This document shows positions 1 to 8,523 of a DNA stretch of 64,000 bases, in pieces. A program made the translations under genes and the position numbers. Numbering within the stretch: position 1 is the first letter of the stretch; the number at the start of each line of letters is the position of its first letter. Under the pieces are notes generated by a model, which had not been told where the DNA came from, made no database searches, and saw only the letters and a program-made list of their open reading frames with translations. The stretch is from positions 62,001 to 126,000 of the forward strand of contig NZ_CP076642.1 of assembly GCF_019226825.1 (NCBI RefSeq), in the 5' to 3' direction. Source of the DNA: Vibrio ostreae (GTDB taxonomy: Bacteria; Pseudomonadota; Gammaproteobacteria; Enterobacterales; Vibrionaceae).

Positions 1-2
1 CA

Positions 3-896
3 GCAGGTGTGGTGAACGTGGTTAATGGCTACGGTTCTGAAGCAGGCCAGGCGCTGGCGACCAGCAACCGCATCGCCAAACTGGCCTTTACCGGTTCGAC
101 CGAAGTGGGCAACCATATCCTCAAATGTGCCGCTGACAACCTGATTCCATCCACCGTTGAGCTGGGCGGTAAATCACCAAACATCTACTTTGCTGACATC
201 TTTGATCATGAAGATGCGTATCTGGAAAAATGTCTGGAGGGTACCTTACTGGGCTTCTTCAACCAGGGCGAAGTGTGTACTTGTCCTTCGCGGGTGCTGG
301 TGCATGAAGACATTTATGATAAGTTTATTACCAAGCTGGTGGAGCGTGCGAAAACCATCAAGCAGGGCAACCCGCTGGATACCGATACCCAGGTCGGCGC
401 TCAGGCTTCACAGGAACAGTTCGATAAGATTCTAAGCTATATGGAGATTGGCCGTCAGGAAGGCGCTCAGGTGCTGCTTGGAGGCGCTGCTGCGCTGCAA
501 CAGGGCGATATCAGCCAAGGCTACTATATTCAGCCGACCATGCTGGCAGGTCATAATAAAATGCGCGTTTTCCAGGAAGAGATCTTTGGCCCGGTTATCG
601 CGATCACCACCTTTAAAGATGAAGCTGAAGCGCTGGCTATCGCCAATGATACCGAATACGGCCTCGGCGCCGGTGTCTGGACCCGAGATACCAACCTGGC
701 TTACCGTATGGGGCGCAATATTGAAGCAGGGCGCGTGTGGATCAACTGTTACCACGCTTACCCGGCACACGCAGCATTCGGTGGCTACAAAAAATCAGGT
801 ATTGGCCGTGAAACCCATAAGATGATGCTGGATCATTACCAAAACACCAAAAACCTGTTGGTGAGCTATGATGTTAACCCTCTGGGTTTCTTCTAA
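3..896 (+). CDS. Aldehyde dehydrogenase, C-terminal part (5' end outside window)
   Basis: This is the C-terminal portion of an NAD(P)-dependent aldehyde dehydrogenase, which oxidises aldehydes to carboxylic acids in the cytoplasm. The reading frame is already open at the window edge, so the start lies upstream. Seen directly: the general-base glutamate in a VELGGKSPN motif (Glu codon at 159-161) and the nucleophile region [10 protein letters not shown] (Cys codon at 276-278). A family-typical EEIFGPV motif and a C-terminal [11 protein letters not shown] motif follow. The EVCTCPSR form of the active site resembles the AldB/ExaC acetaldehyde dehydrogenase subgroup, but the exact substrate is not readable. 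A strong hairpin terminator follows, so it ends its own transcript before kbl. Confidence 0.93.
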   Translation, partial: AGVVNVVNGYGSEAGQALATSNRIAKLAFTGSTEVGNHILKCAADNLIPSTVELGGKSPNIYFADIFDHEDAYLEKCLEGTLLGFFNQGEVCTCPSRVLVHEDIYDKFITKLVERAKTIKQGNPLDTDTQVGAQASQEQFDKILSYMEIGRQEGAQVLLGGAAALQQGDISQGYYIQPTMLAGHNKMRVFQEEIFGPVIAITTFKDEAEALAIANDTEYGLGAGVWTRDTNLAYRMGRNIEAGRVWINCYHAYPAHAAFGGYKKSGIGRETHKMMLDHYQNTKNLLVSYDVNPLGFF

Positions 897-946
897 GTTC
901 GGCTCCATCACTTCCCTGGCTGATTAGCCGCTTAGATTCAACACCA

Positions 947-969
947 AAGCGCCCGAAAGGGCGTTTTTT
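947..969 (+). terminator. Rho-independent terminator after the aldehyde dehydrogenase gene
   Basis: A stem made of AAGCGCCC and GGGCGTTT closes a GAAA tetraloop and runs directly into six T residues, about 50 bp after the stop codon. Confidence 0.9.
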
Positions 970-1080
970 GTGCGATGTTAAAATAATAAACTCTATTTAT
1001 TCCTATGATTCACTAATGTTTTTCCGCAAATCAGGATAATCCCTTTCTGGCGCTTGGATTACACTTACTGGTAGTGAATG

Positions 1081-1093
1081 TTTACAGTGTAAA
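1081..1093. promoter_or_regulatory. Inverted repeat TTTACA-G-TGTAAA upstream of kbl
   Basis: A perfect 6-bp inverted repeat around one central base lies about 74 bp before the kbl start. It could be an operator half of a larger site; a further TGTAAA...TAAACA pair overlaps it at 1088-1106. The regulator is not identifiable from sequence. Confidence 0.35.
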
Positions 1094-1166
1094 TGGATCC
1101 TAAACAGGATCGGTTCTCTGGCCCTACTGACTGCACGTCAACCTAAGAACAAAGAAGGAAAATGCA

Positions 1167-2360
1167 ATGTCTTCTGCTTTTTATCAACAGATTCGCAACC
1201 AGCTTGAGGAAGTCAAAGCTGAGGGTCTTTACAAATCTGAGCGCATTATCACCTCGCAACAGCAAGCGTCGGTTCATATCTCCTCTGGTGAAGATGTTCT
1301 CAACTTTTGCGCTAATAACTACCTTGGCCTGGCTAACCACCCGGCGTTGATTGAAGCCGCGAAAGAGGGCATGGACTCGCACGGTTTTGGTATGGCATCG
1401 GTACGTTTTATTTGTGGTACGCAAGATACTCACAAAGCGCTGGAACAAAAACTGTCTGAGTTCCTGGGTAAAGAAGACACCATTCTTTACACCTCATGTT
1501 TTGATGCCAACACCGGTCTGTTTGAAACCCTGTTGGACAAAGAAGACGCGATCATTTCTGACGCACTAAACCATGCTTCGATTATCGATGGTGTGCGTTT
1601 ATGTAAAGCGATGCGTTTCCGCTACAGCAACAACAACATGCAGGAGCTGGAAGAGCAACTGATCGCCGCCGATGAAAAAGGCGCACGGAACAAACTGATC
1701 GTGACTGACGGTGTGTTCTCAATGGACGGCGTGGTGGCTAACCTGCCGGCGATTTGTGACCTGGCGGATAAATACAATGCGCTGGTGATGGTTGATGACT
1801 CGCACGCGGTTGGTTTCATGGGCGAAAACGGCCGTGGTACCCACGAATACCACAACGTGATTGATCGTATTGACATCATCACAGGTACTCTGGGTAAAGC
1901 GATGGGTGGTGCATCAGGCGGTTACACGTCTGGTAAGAAAGAAGTGATCGACTGGCTGCGCCAGCGTTCTCGCCCTTACCTGTTCTCTAACTCTGTGGCT
2001 CCGGCCATTGTTTCTGCGTCTCTGCGTGTGCTGGATCTGCTGCAGGAAAGCGGTGAACTGCGTACTCACTTGTGGGACAACGCGGCGCACTTCCGTGCTC
2101 GTATGACTGAGGCCGGTTTTACCATGGCAGGCGCAGACCATGCCATCATTCCAATTATGCTGGGTGATGCGAAGGTTGCTGCGGAATTTGCCGAGCGCGC
2201 TCTGGCGAAAGGTATTTACGTGATTGGCTTCTCTTTCCCTGTGGTCCCTAAAGGCCAGGCTCGTATCCGTACTCAAATGTCTGCGGCACACTCTCGTGAG
2301 CAACTCGACAAAGCCATTGATGCCTTTATCGAAGTCGGTAAAGAGATGGGGCTTATCTGA
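1167..2360 (+). CDS. kbl: 2-amino-3-ketobutyrate CoA ligase (glycine C-acetyltransferase)
   Basis: Kbl cleaves 2-amino-3-ketobutyrate with CoA into glycine and acetyl-CoA, the second step of threonine catabolism after Tdh. The 397-aa protein has the usual length and is an alpha-oxoamine synthase of fold type I. The PLP lysine is visible as K244 in [13 protein letters not shown]. Other family motifs are NNYLGL near residue 50, CFDANTG near 111, and DDSHAVGF near 210. The start is supported by an AAGAAGGAAA ribosome binding site about 8 bases upstream. tdh follows 122 bp downstream on the same strand with no obvious terminator between them, so the two are probably co-transcribed, as in other vibrios and E. 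coli. Confidence 0.97.
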   Translation: MSSAFYQQIRNQLEEVKAEGLYKSERIITSQQQASVHISSGEDVLNFCANNYLGLANHPALIEAAKEGMDSHGFGMASVRFICGTQDTHKALEQKLSEFLGKEDTILYTSCFDANTGLFETLLDKEDAIISDALNHASIIDGVRLCKAMRFRYSNNNMQELEEQLIAADEKGARNKLIVTDGVFSMDGVVANLPAICDLADKYNALVMVDDSHAVGFMGENGRGTHEYHNVIDRIDIITGTLGKAMGGASGGYTSGKKEVIDWLRQRSRPYLFSNSVAPAIVSASLRVLDLLQESGELRTHLWDNAAHFRARMTEAGFTMAGADHAIIPIMLGDAKVAAEFAERALAKGIYVIGFSFPVVPKGQARIRTQMSAAHSREQLDKAIDAFIEVGKEMGLI

Positions 2361-2482
2361 TCCCCGGTGCGGAGCCGTATTGATTCAGGCTGAGGAGAAA
2401 ACTCCGCCCGAAGTGATACGGCCTTGAGCCGAAAACATCGTATTTTTGCCTCGCACAGCGCGGGGTATATTGAGTGAAGAAC

Positions 2483-3514
2483 ATGAAAATCAAAGCGCTA
2501 TCTAAGCTAAAGCCAGAACAAGGCATCTGGATGACCGAAGTGGACAAACCAGAAATGGGCCACAACGATCTGTTGATTCGCATTAAGAAAACGGCGATCT
2601 GTGGTACTGATGTTCACATCTACAACTGGGATGAATGGTCACAGAAGACAATTCCTGTTCCTATGGTTGTCGGCCACGAATACGTGGGTGAAGTGGTTGC
2701 GATTGGCCAGGAAGTTCGTGGTTTCGAAATCGGTGACCGTGTTTCTGGTGAAGGTCATATTACCTGTGGTCACTGCCGTAACTGCCGTGGCGGCCGTACT
2801 CACTTATGTCGTAACACCATTGGTGTGGGTGTAAACCGTACCGGTGCGTTTGCTGAATATCTGGTGATCCCTGCGTTTAACGCATTTAAGATCCCGGAAG
2901 GCATTTCTGATGATCTGGCGTCTATTTTTGATCCGTTCGGTAATGCAGTGCATACCGCGCTGTCGTTTGACCTGGTTGGTGAAGACGTGCTTATCACCGG
3001 TGCCGGCCCGATCGGTATCATGGCCGCCGCAGTCGCAAAACACGTTGGTGCCCGTCATGTGGTGATCACTGATGTGAACGAATACCGCCTGGAACTGGCG
3101 CGTAAAATGGGCGTGACCCGCGCAGTGAACGTGGCTGAGCAAAAACTGCAAGACGTGATGGCAGAACTGGGCATGACTGAAGGTTTTGACGTTGGCCTGG
3201 AAATGTCCGGTGTACCAAGTGCGTTTAGCTCAATGCTGCAAACCATGAATCACGGTGGCCGTATTGCTCTGCTGGGTATTCCGCCATCAGACATGGCGAT
3301 TGACTGGAACCAGGTGATCTTTAAAGGCCTGGTCATCAAAGGCATCTACGGTCGTGAAATGTTTGAAACCTGGTACAAGATGGCGAGCCTGATTCAATCT
3401 GGCCTGGATCTGACGCCAATCATCACCCACCACTTCAAGGTGGATGATTTCCAACAAGGCTTCGACACCATGCGTAGCGGAGCTTCCGGCAAAGTTATCC
3501 TTGATTGGGAATAA
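2483..3514 (+). CDS. tdh: L-threonine 3-dehydrogenase
   Basis: Tdh oxidises L-threonine to 2-amino-3-ketobutyrate with NAD+, feeding Kbl. I chose the ATG at 2483 (343 aa, starting MKIKALSK), which matches the family length; an in-frame GTG at 2474 would add three residues. It is a zinc-dependent medium-chain dehydrogenase. The catalytic zinc ligand is the cysteine at about residue 40 in [11 protein letters not shown], followed by GHEYVGEV. The structural-zinc cluster is CGHCRNC plus a later Cys near residues 97-111, and the Rossmann motif GAGPIG is near 175. It is followed directly by a terminator, so kbl-tdh is a complete two-gene unit. Confidence 0.97.
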   Translation: MKIKALSKLKPEQGIWMTEVDKPEMGHNDLLIRIKKTAICGTDVHIYNWDEWSQKTIPVPMVVGHEYVGEVVAIGQEVRGFEIGDRVSGEGHITCGHCRNCRGGRTHLCRNTIGVGVNRTGAFAEYLVIPAFNAFKIPEGISDDLASIFDPFGNAVHTALSFDLVGEDVLITGAGPIGIMAAAVAKHVGARHVVITDVNEYRLELARKMGVTRAVNVAEQKLQDVMAELGMTEGFDVGLEMSGVPSAFSSMLQTMNHGGRIALLGIPPSDMAIDWNQVIFKGLVIKGIYGREMFETWYKMASLIQSGLDLTPIITHHFKVDDFQQGFDTMRSGASGKVILDWE

Positions 3515-3531
3515 CCCAAAATTGAATCTGA

Positions 3532-3556
3532 AGCGCTCCGGTTGGGGCGCTTTTTG
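3532..3556 (+). terminator. Rho-independent terminator after tdh
   Basis: AGCGCTCC pairs with GGGGCGCT around a GGTT loop (one G-T pair) and is followed by a TTTTTG run, 17 bp after the tdh stop. Confidence 0.9.
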
Positions 3557-3929
3557 TTTGGGATAATACTGGGTGTATAAACAGTAAAATGGAAAATATA
3601 GTCCCATTTAGTGCCCCAAAAAGCCCCAATTTAGGCCCAGAAGCGAAAGTCACCCTTCAACGAGCGCCCAAAAAAAAACCAAGAATTCTTATCTCACTTT
3701 TGCCCCAAAATCATTTGGTATCAATTTCCTGACCACTTTCCTAAGTCAATTCTTGACCTACTTTCCCTAATGGAAGAATATAAAACTAATTGAGCACTTG
3801 TGTTTATACAGACATGTTCTGCAATTTGTGAGTGGAAGGAAGTATAAGACCTATAGAACAGTATGTTGCTTCTTTGGTTTCTGTATTTTCTGAAAATATT
3901 ATAAAGACAATGTCTGCTGAAAAAGCACT
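3557..3929. other. Non-coding stretch between tdh and the cassette array
   Basis: No convincing gene is seen. The stretch is AT-rich with several CCCC-containing tracts. A 39-codon open frame with a GTG start (3832-3951) runs across the inferred left cassette boundary at 3930, so I regard it as chance. No integrase gene and no recognisable attI site were found here. Confidence 0.5.
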
Positions 3930-3957
3930 GTTATGTTACCAATCAAAGTGAGGCATT

Positions 3958-4235
3958 ATGAATTTATCAACTGAATCAGAAGCGAAGTTAGAAAGTTGGG
4001 CAAATATGGATACGTGGTCTTCGAATCATGATCTTGATTTACATAGGTTCTTTGAATTTATTAACCAGTATGCAAATGACCTGGGCATTCAGTTGATGAG
4101 TCATTACTTAAAGATAAAATAGCATCAATTACCCATACTCCAACCGGAGATGATAATGCCCTTGAAGAAATTATTCGGAAAAAGGTCTCATTAATGGTTG
4201 ATATTCTTGATTTTTTAAAAGTTACTGGTAGGTAA
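3958..4235 (+). pseudogene. Integron cassette 1: small ORF of about 92 codons with a frameshift
   Basis: An ATG at 3958, preceded by the ribosome site AGTGAGG, opens a frame (MNLSTESEAKLESW...) that stops at 4122 after 54 aa. A second, clearly coding-like frame begins at about 4083 (GHSVDESLL...) and ends with the stop at 4233-4235, exactly at the attC edge. That placement is the normal one for a cassette gene. Joining the two frames near 4083, within a GGG run, gives one protein of about 92 residues rich in acidic residues and leucine. I do not recognise the family. It is either a decayed gene, a base-calling error, or less likely a programmed shift. The cassette begins at the GTTATGT core at 3930-3936. 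Confidence 0.5.
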
Positions 4236-4343
4236 CATAACAAAAAATTGCAATGGATACATATAACGTCGGGCGCTATTGTTTTTAAGTTACATGCGTT
4301 TTGTAATAGCGGTGTTTATGCACCATTGAATTAGACGTTAAGC
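4235..4343 (+). repeat. attC recombination site of cassette 1 (about 109 bp)
   Basis: The left core box ACATAAC (4235-4241) is the exact reverse complement of GTTATGT at 3930-3936, the left end of this cassette. The right core box is GTTAAGC (4337-4343), fitting GTTRRRY. Imperfect arms AATTGCAATGG (4246-4256) and CCATTGAATT (4323-4332) pair with one unpaired G, the strand-selecting feature of attC sites. An inner hairpin CGCTATT/AATAGCG lies between them. The length resembles the long attC sites of Vibrio chromosomal integrons. Confidence 0.8.
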
Positions 4344-4353
4344 GGAAACAATT

Positions 4354-5091
4354 ATGTCTCAGCGTCAAAAGATTGAGCCTCAACGAATCACCAAGCCCAT
4401 ACAGCTACTGGCTGCGTGGCTTGTCGGTTTGATTATCGTAAATGGCAGTTTTCTAGGAGCTGCGATAGCTATAGAAACCCCAGTCTGGTTAAGGAGCACG
4501 CTTGTAATTGCTGCTGTACTCAACGTGCCGATTTTTCTAATTTGTCTATTCCTTCTTCAGACAAGGTTCCGACCAGAAATGCAAGAAGACTTGTTTTATC
4601 ACGAATACTTGATTGCGAAAGACGGGCGAGACAAAAGCCGACCTCATGAAACTTTAGAAAGCGCGCCGAAGGAAAAGGGGGGAATTTGGGATGGCTATAG
4701 TATTATGCTCAATCAAAACATCGAAGGGGCGCAGGCTATAGATGAAGAGCTCAAGTCTCAAGGTATTCCAATCACTTCATACTTTGGCGGGCCCGCAGGC
4801 CTCAAGCCTCCTGGCCTAACAGCATCAATTGGCCGCGGCTTCTCTGACGAGCAAATTAAAAAGTTGGTCCGAGCATTGAGTCAAACAAGCATTACGCACA
4901 TTGATTATGCTGCTGATGAAGAAAAGCCAGATGAGTACACCAATATAATTCTGATAGGTTCTTGGGTTCCGAGCTATGAAACGCACAGCGTTCCAATTGG
5001 CGACGCTTTAAATATGGTGAATGAATGGGCCTTCGCTGCGGACAAATTCTACAGCGAAATAATAATTGCTCATGAAAGTGGAAACTCTTAA
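4354..5091 (+). CDS. Integron cassette 2: membrane protein of unknown function (245 aa)
   Basis: The start lies 11 bp after the attC core box and the stop overlaps the next attC, which is the usual layout of a gene cassette. Two hydrophobic segments at about residues 16-40 and 47-67 form a membrane hairpin. A soluble domain of about 175 residues follows, with an ordered second half (SYFGGPAGLKPPGLTASIGRG near 142-162 and NIILIGSW near 198). There is no signal peptide cleavage pattern, so the soluble domain is probably cytoplasmic. I do not recognise the family. Because chromosomal cassettes are often maintained for phage or competitor defence, a defence role is possible, but nothing in the residues proves it. 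Confidence 0.75.
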   Translation: MSQRQKIEPQRITKPIQLLAAWLVGLIIVNGSFLGAAIAIETPVWLRSTLVIAAVLNVPIFLICLFLLQTRFRPEMQEDLFYHEYLIAKDGRDKSRPHETLESAPKEKGGIWDGYSIMLNQNIEGAQAIDEELKSQGIPITSYFGGPAGLKPPGLTASIGRGFSDEQIKKLVRALSQTSITHIDYAADEEKPDEYTNIILIGSWVPSYETHSVPIGDALNMVNEWAFAADKFYSEIIIAHESGNS

Positions 5092-5163
5092 CAATCGGCT
5101 GCACAGCGACCGGTTTTCCACCGCTTCGCGGCTCCACCCCGGCGCGTGAGCCGGGCGTTATAC
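5086..5163 (+). repeat. attC recombination site of cassette 2 (about 78 bp)
   Basis: The left core box TCTTAAC (5086-5092) is nearly complementary to GTTAAGC at 4337-4343, the left end of this cassette. The right core box is GTTATAC (5157-5163). The outer arms CGGCT and AGCCG pair, with internal GC-rich hairpins (ACCGG, GCTTCGCGGC). It is shorter than the first attC and looks like the 59-be/mobile-integron type, so the cassettes probably have different origins. Confidence 0.8.
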
Positions 5164-5205
5164 ACTTCGTCAGGTACGGAAAATATAGTAAAGAAAGAGA
5201 ATGTT

Positions 5206-6306
5206 ATGGCAAAAAGAGATCCGAAAAAAACTAGAAGAAACAAAGAGATTAGCAATTTGTCAGCAAAGATTAAATCTTTGCTTCCCAAAATTTTAGAGCT
5301 TACTGGTTATAGAAATGAGCATTCTTTGAACGCGACTTTTGGTGGTAAGTATGCAGAGTATATTGATCTTAAAAATGAGGTGATTGATACACCACAGCAG
5401 TTTCGTTCACTCTATTTAAAAGGCTTTTTGAACACGCTTGAAGAACTTGGTTGTTCCGCGAAACCTGGAAATAAGTATTTCGATGCCTTTTCCCATTATC
5501 GCGACCATGAAGAAGTTAGGGAGTGGTTACACCTGTTTCTAGAACGAACGTACTTAAGAAATTATGAGGAGCTTTCAAAAGTCCGTCCTACTGTTGAAGA
5601 GTCAGTGATGTGGATCGGTCAGGAAAATGCGTCATATGGAATATTGGTAACTCCTAGATTTAGCAATGGTCAATGGGAAAATGACAAGAGCGAAATTCGA
5701 CGTTTTAAGAAAACGTACTGGACAATAGGGCACATCCTAGAAACTGGTTTTGTTGTACCAAGTGAAGACGAGAGAATAACCTTTTCAGATTTAGACCAAT
5801 ACTTGAGCTTTTTCAAAAATACATTAGTGCGTAACTCTGGTTCTACACATGAAATGGAGTTTGCAAAACGATACTGCGAGTTTGTTAAAGCGAGCGATAA
5901 CCCTGAAAACGTTCCACTCCTAATCCCTGAATTTCGTTATGGTGGGTTAGAGAAGAAGCACGAATATCGTTTAGATTTTACAGTGATCAACCCTTATAAC
6001 ATGACTAAGGTTGGCTTTGAGTTATCACCATGGTCAACTCACGGTACCCTAACTGGTACCAAAGGTAAATTGCAAAAAGAAATCAATGAAGAAGCTTTAG
6101 CAAATTTTGAAAAAGAAATGAGAAAGTTAAAGTCATATTTCAGAAAATTTGGTATCTCAATCCTTGTTTTCACTGATTCTGATTTAGCTGACCATGATGC
6201 CTTGTTTGAATCAATAACTGAGTACTTAAATGTTAAAAGCAGCCCAAAGCAATTAGAGTTTCATGCTATGGATGAACTATTAAGTTTTGAAGCAGGAAGT
6301 GTATAA
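5206..6306 (+). CDS. Integron cassette 3: possible PD-(D/E)XK-fold nuclease, candidate defence protein (366 aa)
   Basis: I chose the ATG at 5206 because the upstream in-frame GTG at 5146 falls inside the attC, and because AAGAAAGAGA gives a ribosome site. The stop overlaps the next core box at 6301, as expected for a cassette. The N-terminal part (1-130) is charged and helical, and begins with a basic tail (MAKRDPKKTRRNK). The C-terminal half has a TnsA-like arrangement: SGSTHEMEF with E218, then IPEFRY, then YRLDF with D257, then VGFELSP with E272. A lysine-rich helix and a final strand-like segment (ISILVFTDSDLAD) follow. This resembles a PD-(D/E)XK core, but the usual lysine after the E is not in the normal place (S274), so activity is uncertain. 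No exact family is assigned. Confidence 0.7.
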   Translation: MAKRDPKKTRRNKEISNLSAKIKSLLPKILELTGYRNEHSLNATFGGKYAEYIDLKNEVIDTPQQFRSLYLKGFLNTLEELGCSAKPGNKYFDAFSHYRDHEEVREWLHLFLERTYLRNYEELSKVRPTVEESVMWIGQENASYGILVTPRFSNGQWENDKSEIRRFKKTYWTIGHILETGFVVPSEDERITFSDLDQYLSFFKNTLVRNSGSTHEMEFAKRYCEFVKASDNPENVPLLIPEFRYGGLEKKHEYRLDFTVINPYNMTKVGFELSPWSTHGTLTGTKGKLQKEINEEALANFEKEMRKLKSYFRKFGISILVFTDSDLADHDALFESITEYLNVKSSPKQLEFHAMDELLSFEAGSV

Positions 6307-6330
6307 CAAACGCTCAAGGAATCAACATAC
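6301..6330 (+). repeat. Truncated attC site of cassette 3
   Basis: GTATAAC (6301-6307) is the exact reverse complement of GTTATAC at 5157-5163, so it is the left core box of this cassette's own attC. The following AAACGCTCAAG resembles the left arm of Vibrio attC sites. The matching right arm and GTTRRRY box are not found downstream, so the site is cut off before the repeat at 6334. Confidence 0.65.
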
Positions 6331-6547
6331 TTTTCCTAATCTGACAGAAGACTTTTAGATCGTAAGGTGTATGTAGTGGTTTAATGACCTCTACGACTGT
6401 ATGGTTAAGTGCATGAAGGAGTTGGCGAAAGCTGAGCCTGATATCGATGCACTCCTACCTTGGATTATTCGTTTGCCTTTATAGCGGCCGCACTCACTTT
6501 TCCGATGCCTGTGAAAATAGGTAAGGTTATAATGCCTATTGTAAAGC
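6331..6547. other. Insertion-element debris between cassette array and TRAP genes
   Basis: No intact gene is present. A 28-bp sequence at 6334-6361 recurs at 13461-13488. A 35-codon open stretch at 6377-6484 (WFNDLYDCMVKCMKEL..., ending at a stop) looks like the tail of a protein without a start and could be transposase debris, but I cannot name a family. The region is probably a junction formed by insertion and deletion. Confidence 0.4.
6334..6361 (+). repeat. Copy A of a 28-bp dispersed direct repeat
   Basis: Begins TCCTAATCTGA and ends CTTTTAGATC. It matches 13461-13488 at 24 of 28 positions, in the same orientation, and the two copies bracket the TRAP transporter and two-component genes. 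Confidence 0.65.
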
Positions 6548-6573
6548 AAATGCACCCGAAGGTGCATTTTTAA
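6548..6573. terminator. Terminator-like hairpin downstream of the TRAP permease gene
   Basis: AAATGCACC and GGTGCATTT form a perfect 9-bp stem around a CGAA loop. A T-run follows on the plus strand; on the minus strand, where it would end the TRAP transcript, the T-tract is short. It begins just past the TRAP stop codon. Confidence 0.7.
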
Positions 6574-6577
6574 AAGA

Positions 6578-8512
6578 TTAAGCGATTTGTGTTTTGCTTC
6601 GTTTACAGATAGGGCTGGTAATAAATCCAAGCGCGATCAGAAGAATCAGACCTGATAGCCGTAATGCAATGATTTCTGTGCTGAAGTTAGTCGCAGTCTC
6701 TGGCCATGCAATCAGAATCCCTGCTGCGATGAAGCCAATTCGTTTAACCCAGGACAACGGTGAACCAAGCCAGCCTGAGAATCCAATACTTAATGATACA
6801 GTCGCCAAAGTAGCAACAATAATGGCAATGGTAATACTTAAAGAATCACCAATTAGCAGTATTCCTGGCATAGTCACGAATAAGAATGGGATCAGCAATT
6901 TGACGAAGCCCAGCCGCATCGATTCAATAGCCGTTTCATTGGCTTCTGCGCCTGAAATAGTTGCTGCTGCGTAAGCGGCCAGTGCTACTGGTGGAGTAAT
7001 AGCAGACACTAATCCAAAGTAAAAGATGAACATATGAGCAGAAAGTGTTTCCATACCCAGTGTTGTCATCGCTGGCGCAACCAGAACTGCAAGTAGCAGG
7101 TAGGCCGCTGAAGTTGGTAAGCCCATACCAAGAATGAAAGACGCAAGTGCCGTTAACAAAAGCACGCCCCAAAGGTTCCCGTCACCCACTTCGATAATCA
7201 GACCTGAAACCATAAGCCCCATACCGGTCAGGTTTAGAACCCCAATGACAATACCAGCAGATGCAACAGCAGCAACGATTGGTAATGTGTTGGTTAATGT
7301 CTCTTTGCATGACTCAATCAAGTCAACCCAATTAATACGAGTCGATGCTCTCCAAGGGCTAATGACTAAGCCTACAACAATACCCATCACTGCCGCTTGA
7401 GTCGGAGACTTGCCTGAGATCATGAGCCCAACCAACGCGACTAGTGGTAGGAGTAAATAGCTTTTTGATTTTAACGTTTCTTTAAGCAGTTGCCATCCGG
7501 CTTCTGTATCAGGTTGTAAACCTAGACGACCTGCTTCTAAACGAACAGAAACCATCAATGCAAGAATGTAAAGCAAAGCCGGAACTAATGCAGCCAGTGC
7601 CACTTCCGCATAAGTTATACCGATCATCTCTGCCATAAGGAAAGCAGCGGCACCCATGACAGGTGGCATGATTTGACCAGCAGAAGAAGCCGCGGCTTCA
7701 ATTGCTCCCGCTAATTTAGGGCTATAGCCAACACGCTTCATTAATGGGATTGTGAACGTACCTGTTGTTACAACGTTTGCTACAGCACTTCCGTTTAGTG
7801 AGCCCAACAATGCACTTGAGAGAGCTGCGGAAAGCCCTGGACCACCTTGGACACGACCGGTTAGACCACGAGCAATATCAACGAAAACTTCACCAGTACC
7901 AATTTTGGTCAGAATCGCCCCAAACAAACCGAATAGGAAAATGTATTCAACAGCAACGCCCATAGGTACGCCATAAACACCTTCCGTAGATAGCAAGAGG
8001 GTTGACGTTAAGCGATTGAGATCGTATCCACCGTGTCCGTATTGACCGGGAATGAGATAACCGAAATAAGCGTAAGCGAACGCCACCGTCATTAGTACGA
8101 CTAATGTGCGTCCCACCGCCATTTTGACGAAAACAAACACTATCAGAACTAATGCTAAAAACACCCATATATCGTCCGGCACAGACATTGCGCCGCGCAT
8201 GATGATATCGATATAGCTATTCCATAAGTACGGACCTGGTATTAGGGCTATTAACGACAGGATATAAAAGATCCCTCGTACGAGAGATGAACGTTGCTTA
8301 GCTGCATAGAAGATCATTGCGGCACAAGCTACGAGGGAGAAAAATGATGATCGTAAAAGGAGAGCTGTGATACCGCCGTAATAGGCTCCATAAAGTACTA
8401 GCCCTGTGATACTGACGGCTAATACGCTGAACAAAAGGGAAACTACAAGCTGCTCCTTCCGACCTAAATATTCAGATGGAAGAAGCAGACTTTTAAAAGT
8501 CGTCTGCGTCAT
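6578..8512 (-). CDS. TRAP transporter permease, fused DctQM type (TAXI system)
   Basis: This 644-aa protein is a fused small-plus-large TRAP permease that uses an ion gradient to import a carboxylate or amino-acid-like substrate delivered by a TAXI receptor. Many membrane segments are visible along the whole length. Large-subunit (DctM-like) signatures include GSLNGSAVANVVTTGTF near residues 243-259, AAASSAGQIMPPVMGAAAF, and LGMGLPTSAAYLL in the second half. The N-terminal 170 residues supply the DctQ-like helices. It starts 11 bp after the TAXI receptor stop with an AGAGGT ribosome site, so they form one operon. The substrate cannot be read; TAXI systems studied so far include glutamate/glutamine and C4/C5 carboxylates. 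Confidence 0.93.
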   Translation of the reverse strand: MTQTTFKSLLLPSEYLGRKEQLVVSLLFSVLAVSITGLVLYGAYYGGITALLLRSSFFSLVACAAMIFYAAKQRSSLVRGIFYILSLIALIPGPYLWNSYIDIIMRGAMSVPDDIWVFLALVLIVFVFVKMAVGRTLVVLMTVAFAYAYFGYLIPGQYGHGGYDLNRLTSTLLLSTEGVYGVPMGVAVEYIFLFGLFGAILTKIGTGEVFVDIARGLTGRVQGGPGLSAALSSALLGSLNGSAVANVVTTGTFTIPLMKRVGYSPKLAGAIEAAASSAGQIMPPVMGAAAFLMAEMIGITYAEVALAALVPALLYILALMVSVRLEAGRLGLQPDTEAGWQLLKETLKSKSYLLLPLVALVGLMISGKSPTQAAVMGIVVGLVISPWRASTRINWVDLIESCKETLTNTLPIVAAVASAGIVIGVLNLTGMGLMVSGLIIEVGDGNLWGVLLLTALASFILGMGLPTSAAYLLLAVLVAPAMTTLGMETLSAHMFIFYFGLVSAITPPVALAAYAAATISGAEANETAIESMRLGFVKLLIPFLFVTMPGILLIGDSLSITIAIIVATLATVSLSIGFSGWLGSPLSWVKRIGFIAAGILIAWPETATNFSTEIIALRLSGLILLIALGFITSPICKRSKTQIA

Positions 8513-8523
8513 CTTGAGTACCT

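Noticed and set aside
3832..3951. 39-codon GTG-initiated frame before cassette 1
   Set aside because: It crosses the inferred cassette boundary at 3930 and has no clear ribosome site, so it is probably chance.
5146..5205. Longer start for the 366-aa cassette protein
   Set aside because: This upstream part lies inside the attC site; the ATG at 5206 has a better ribosome site.
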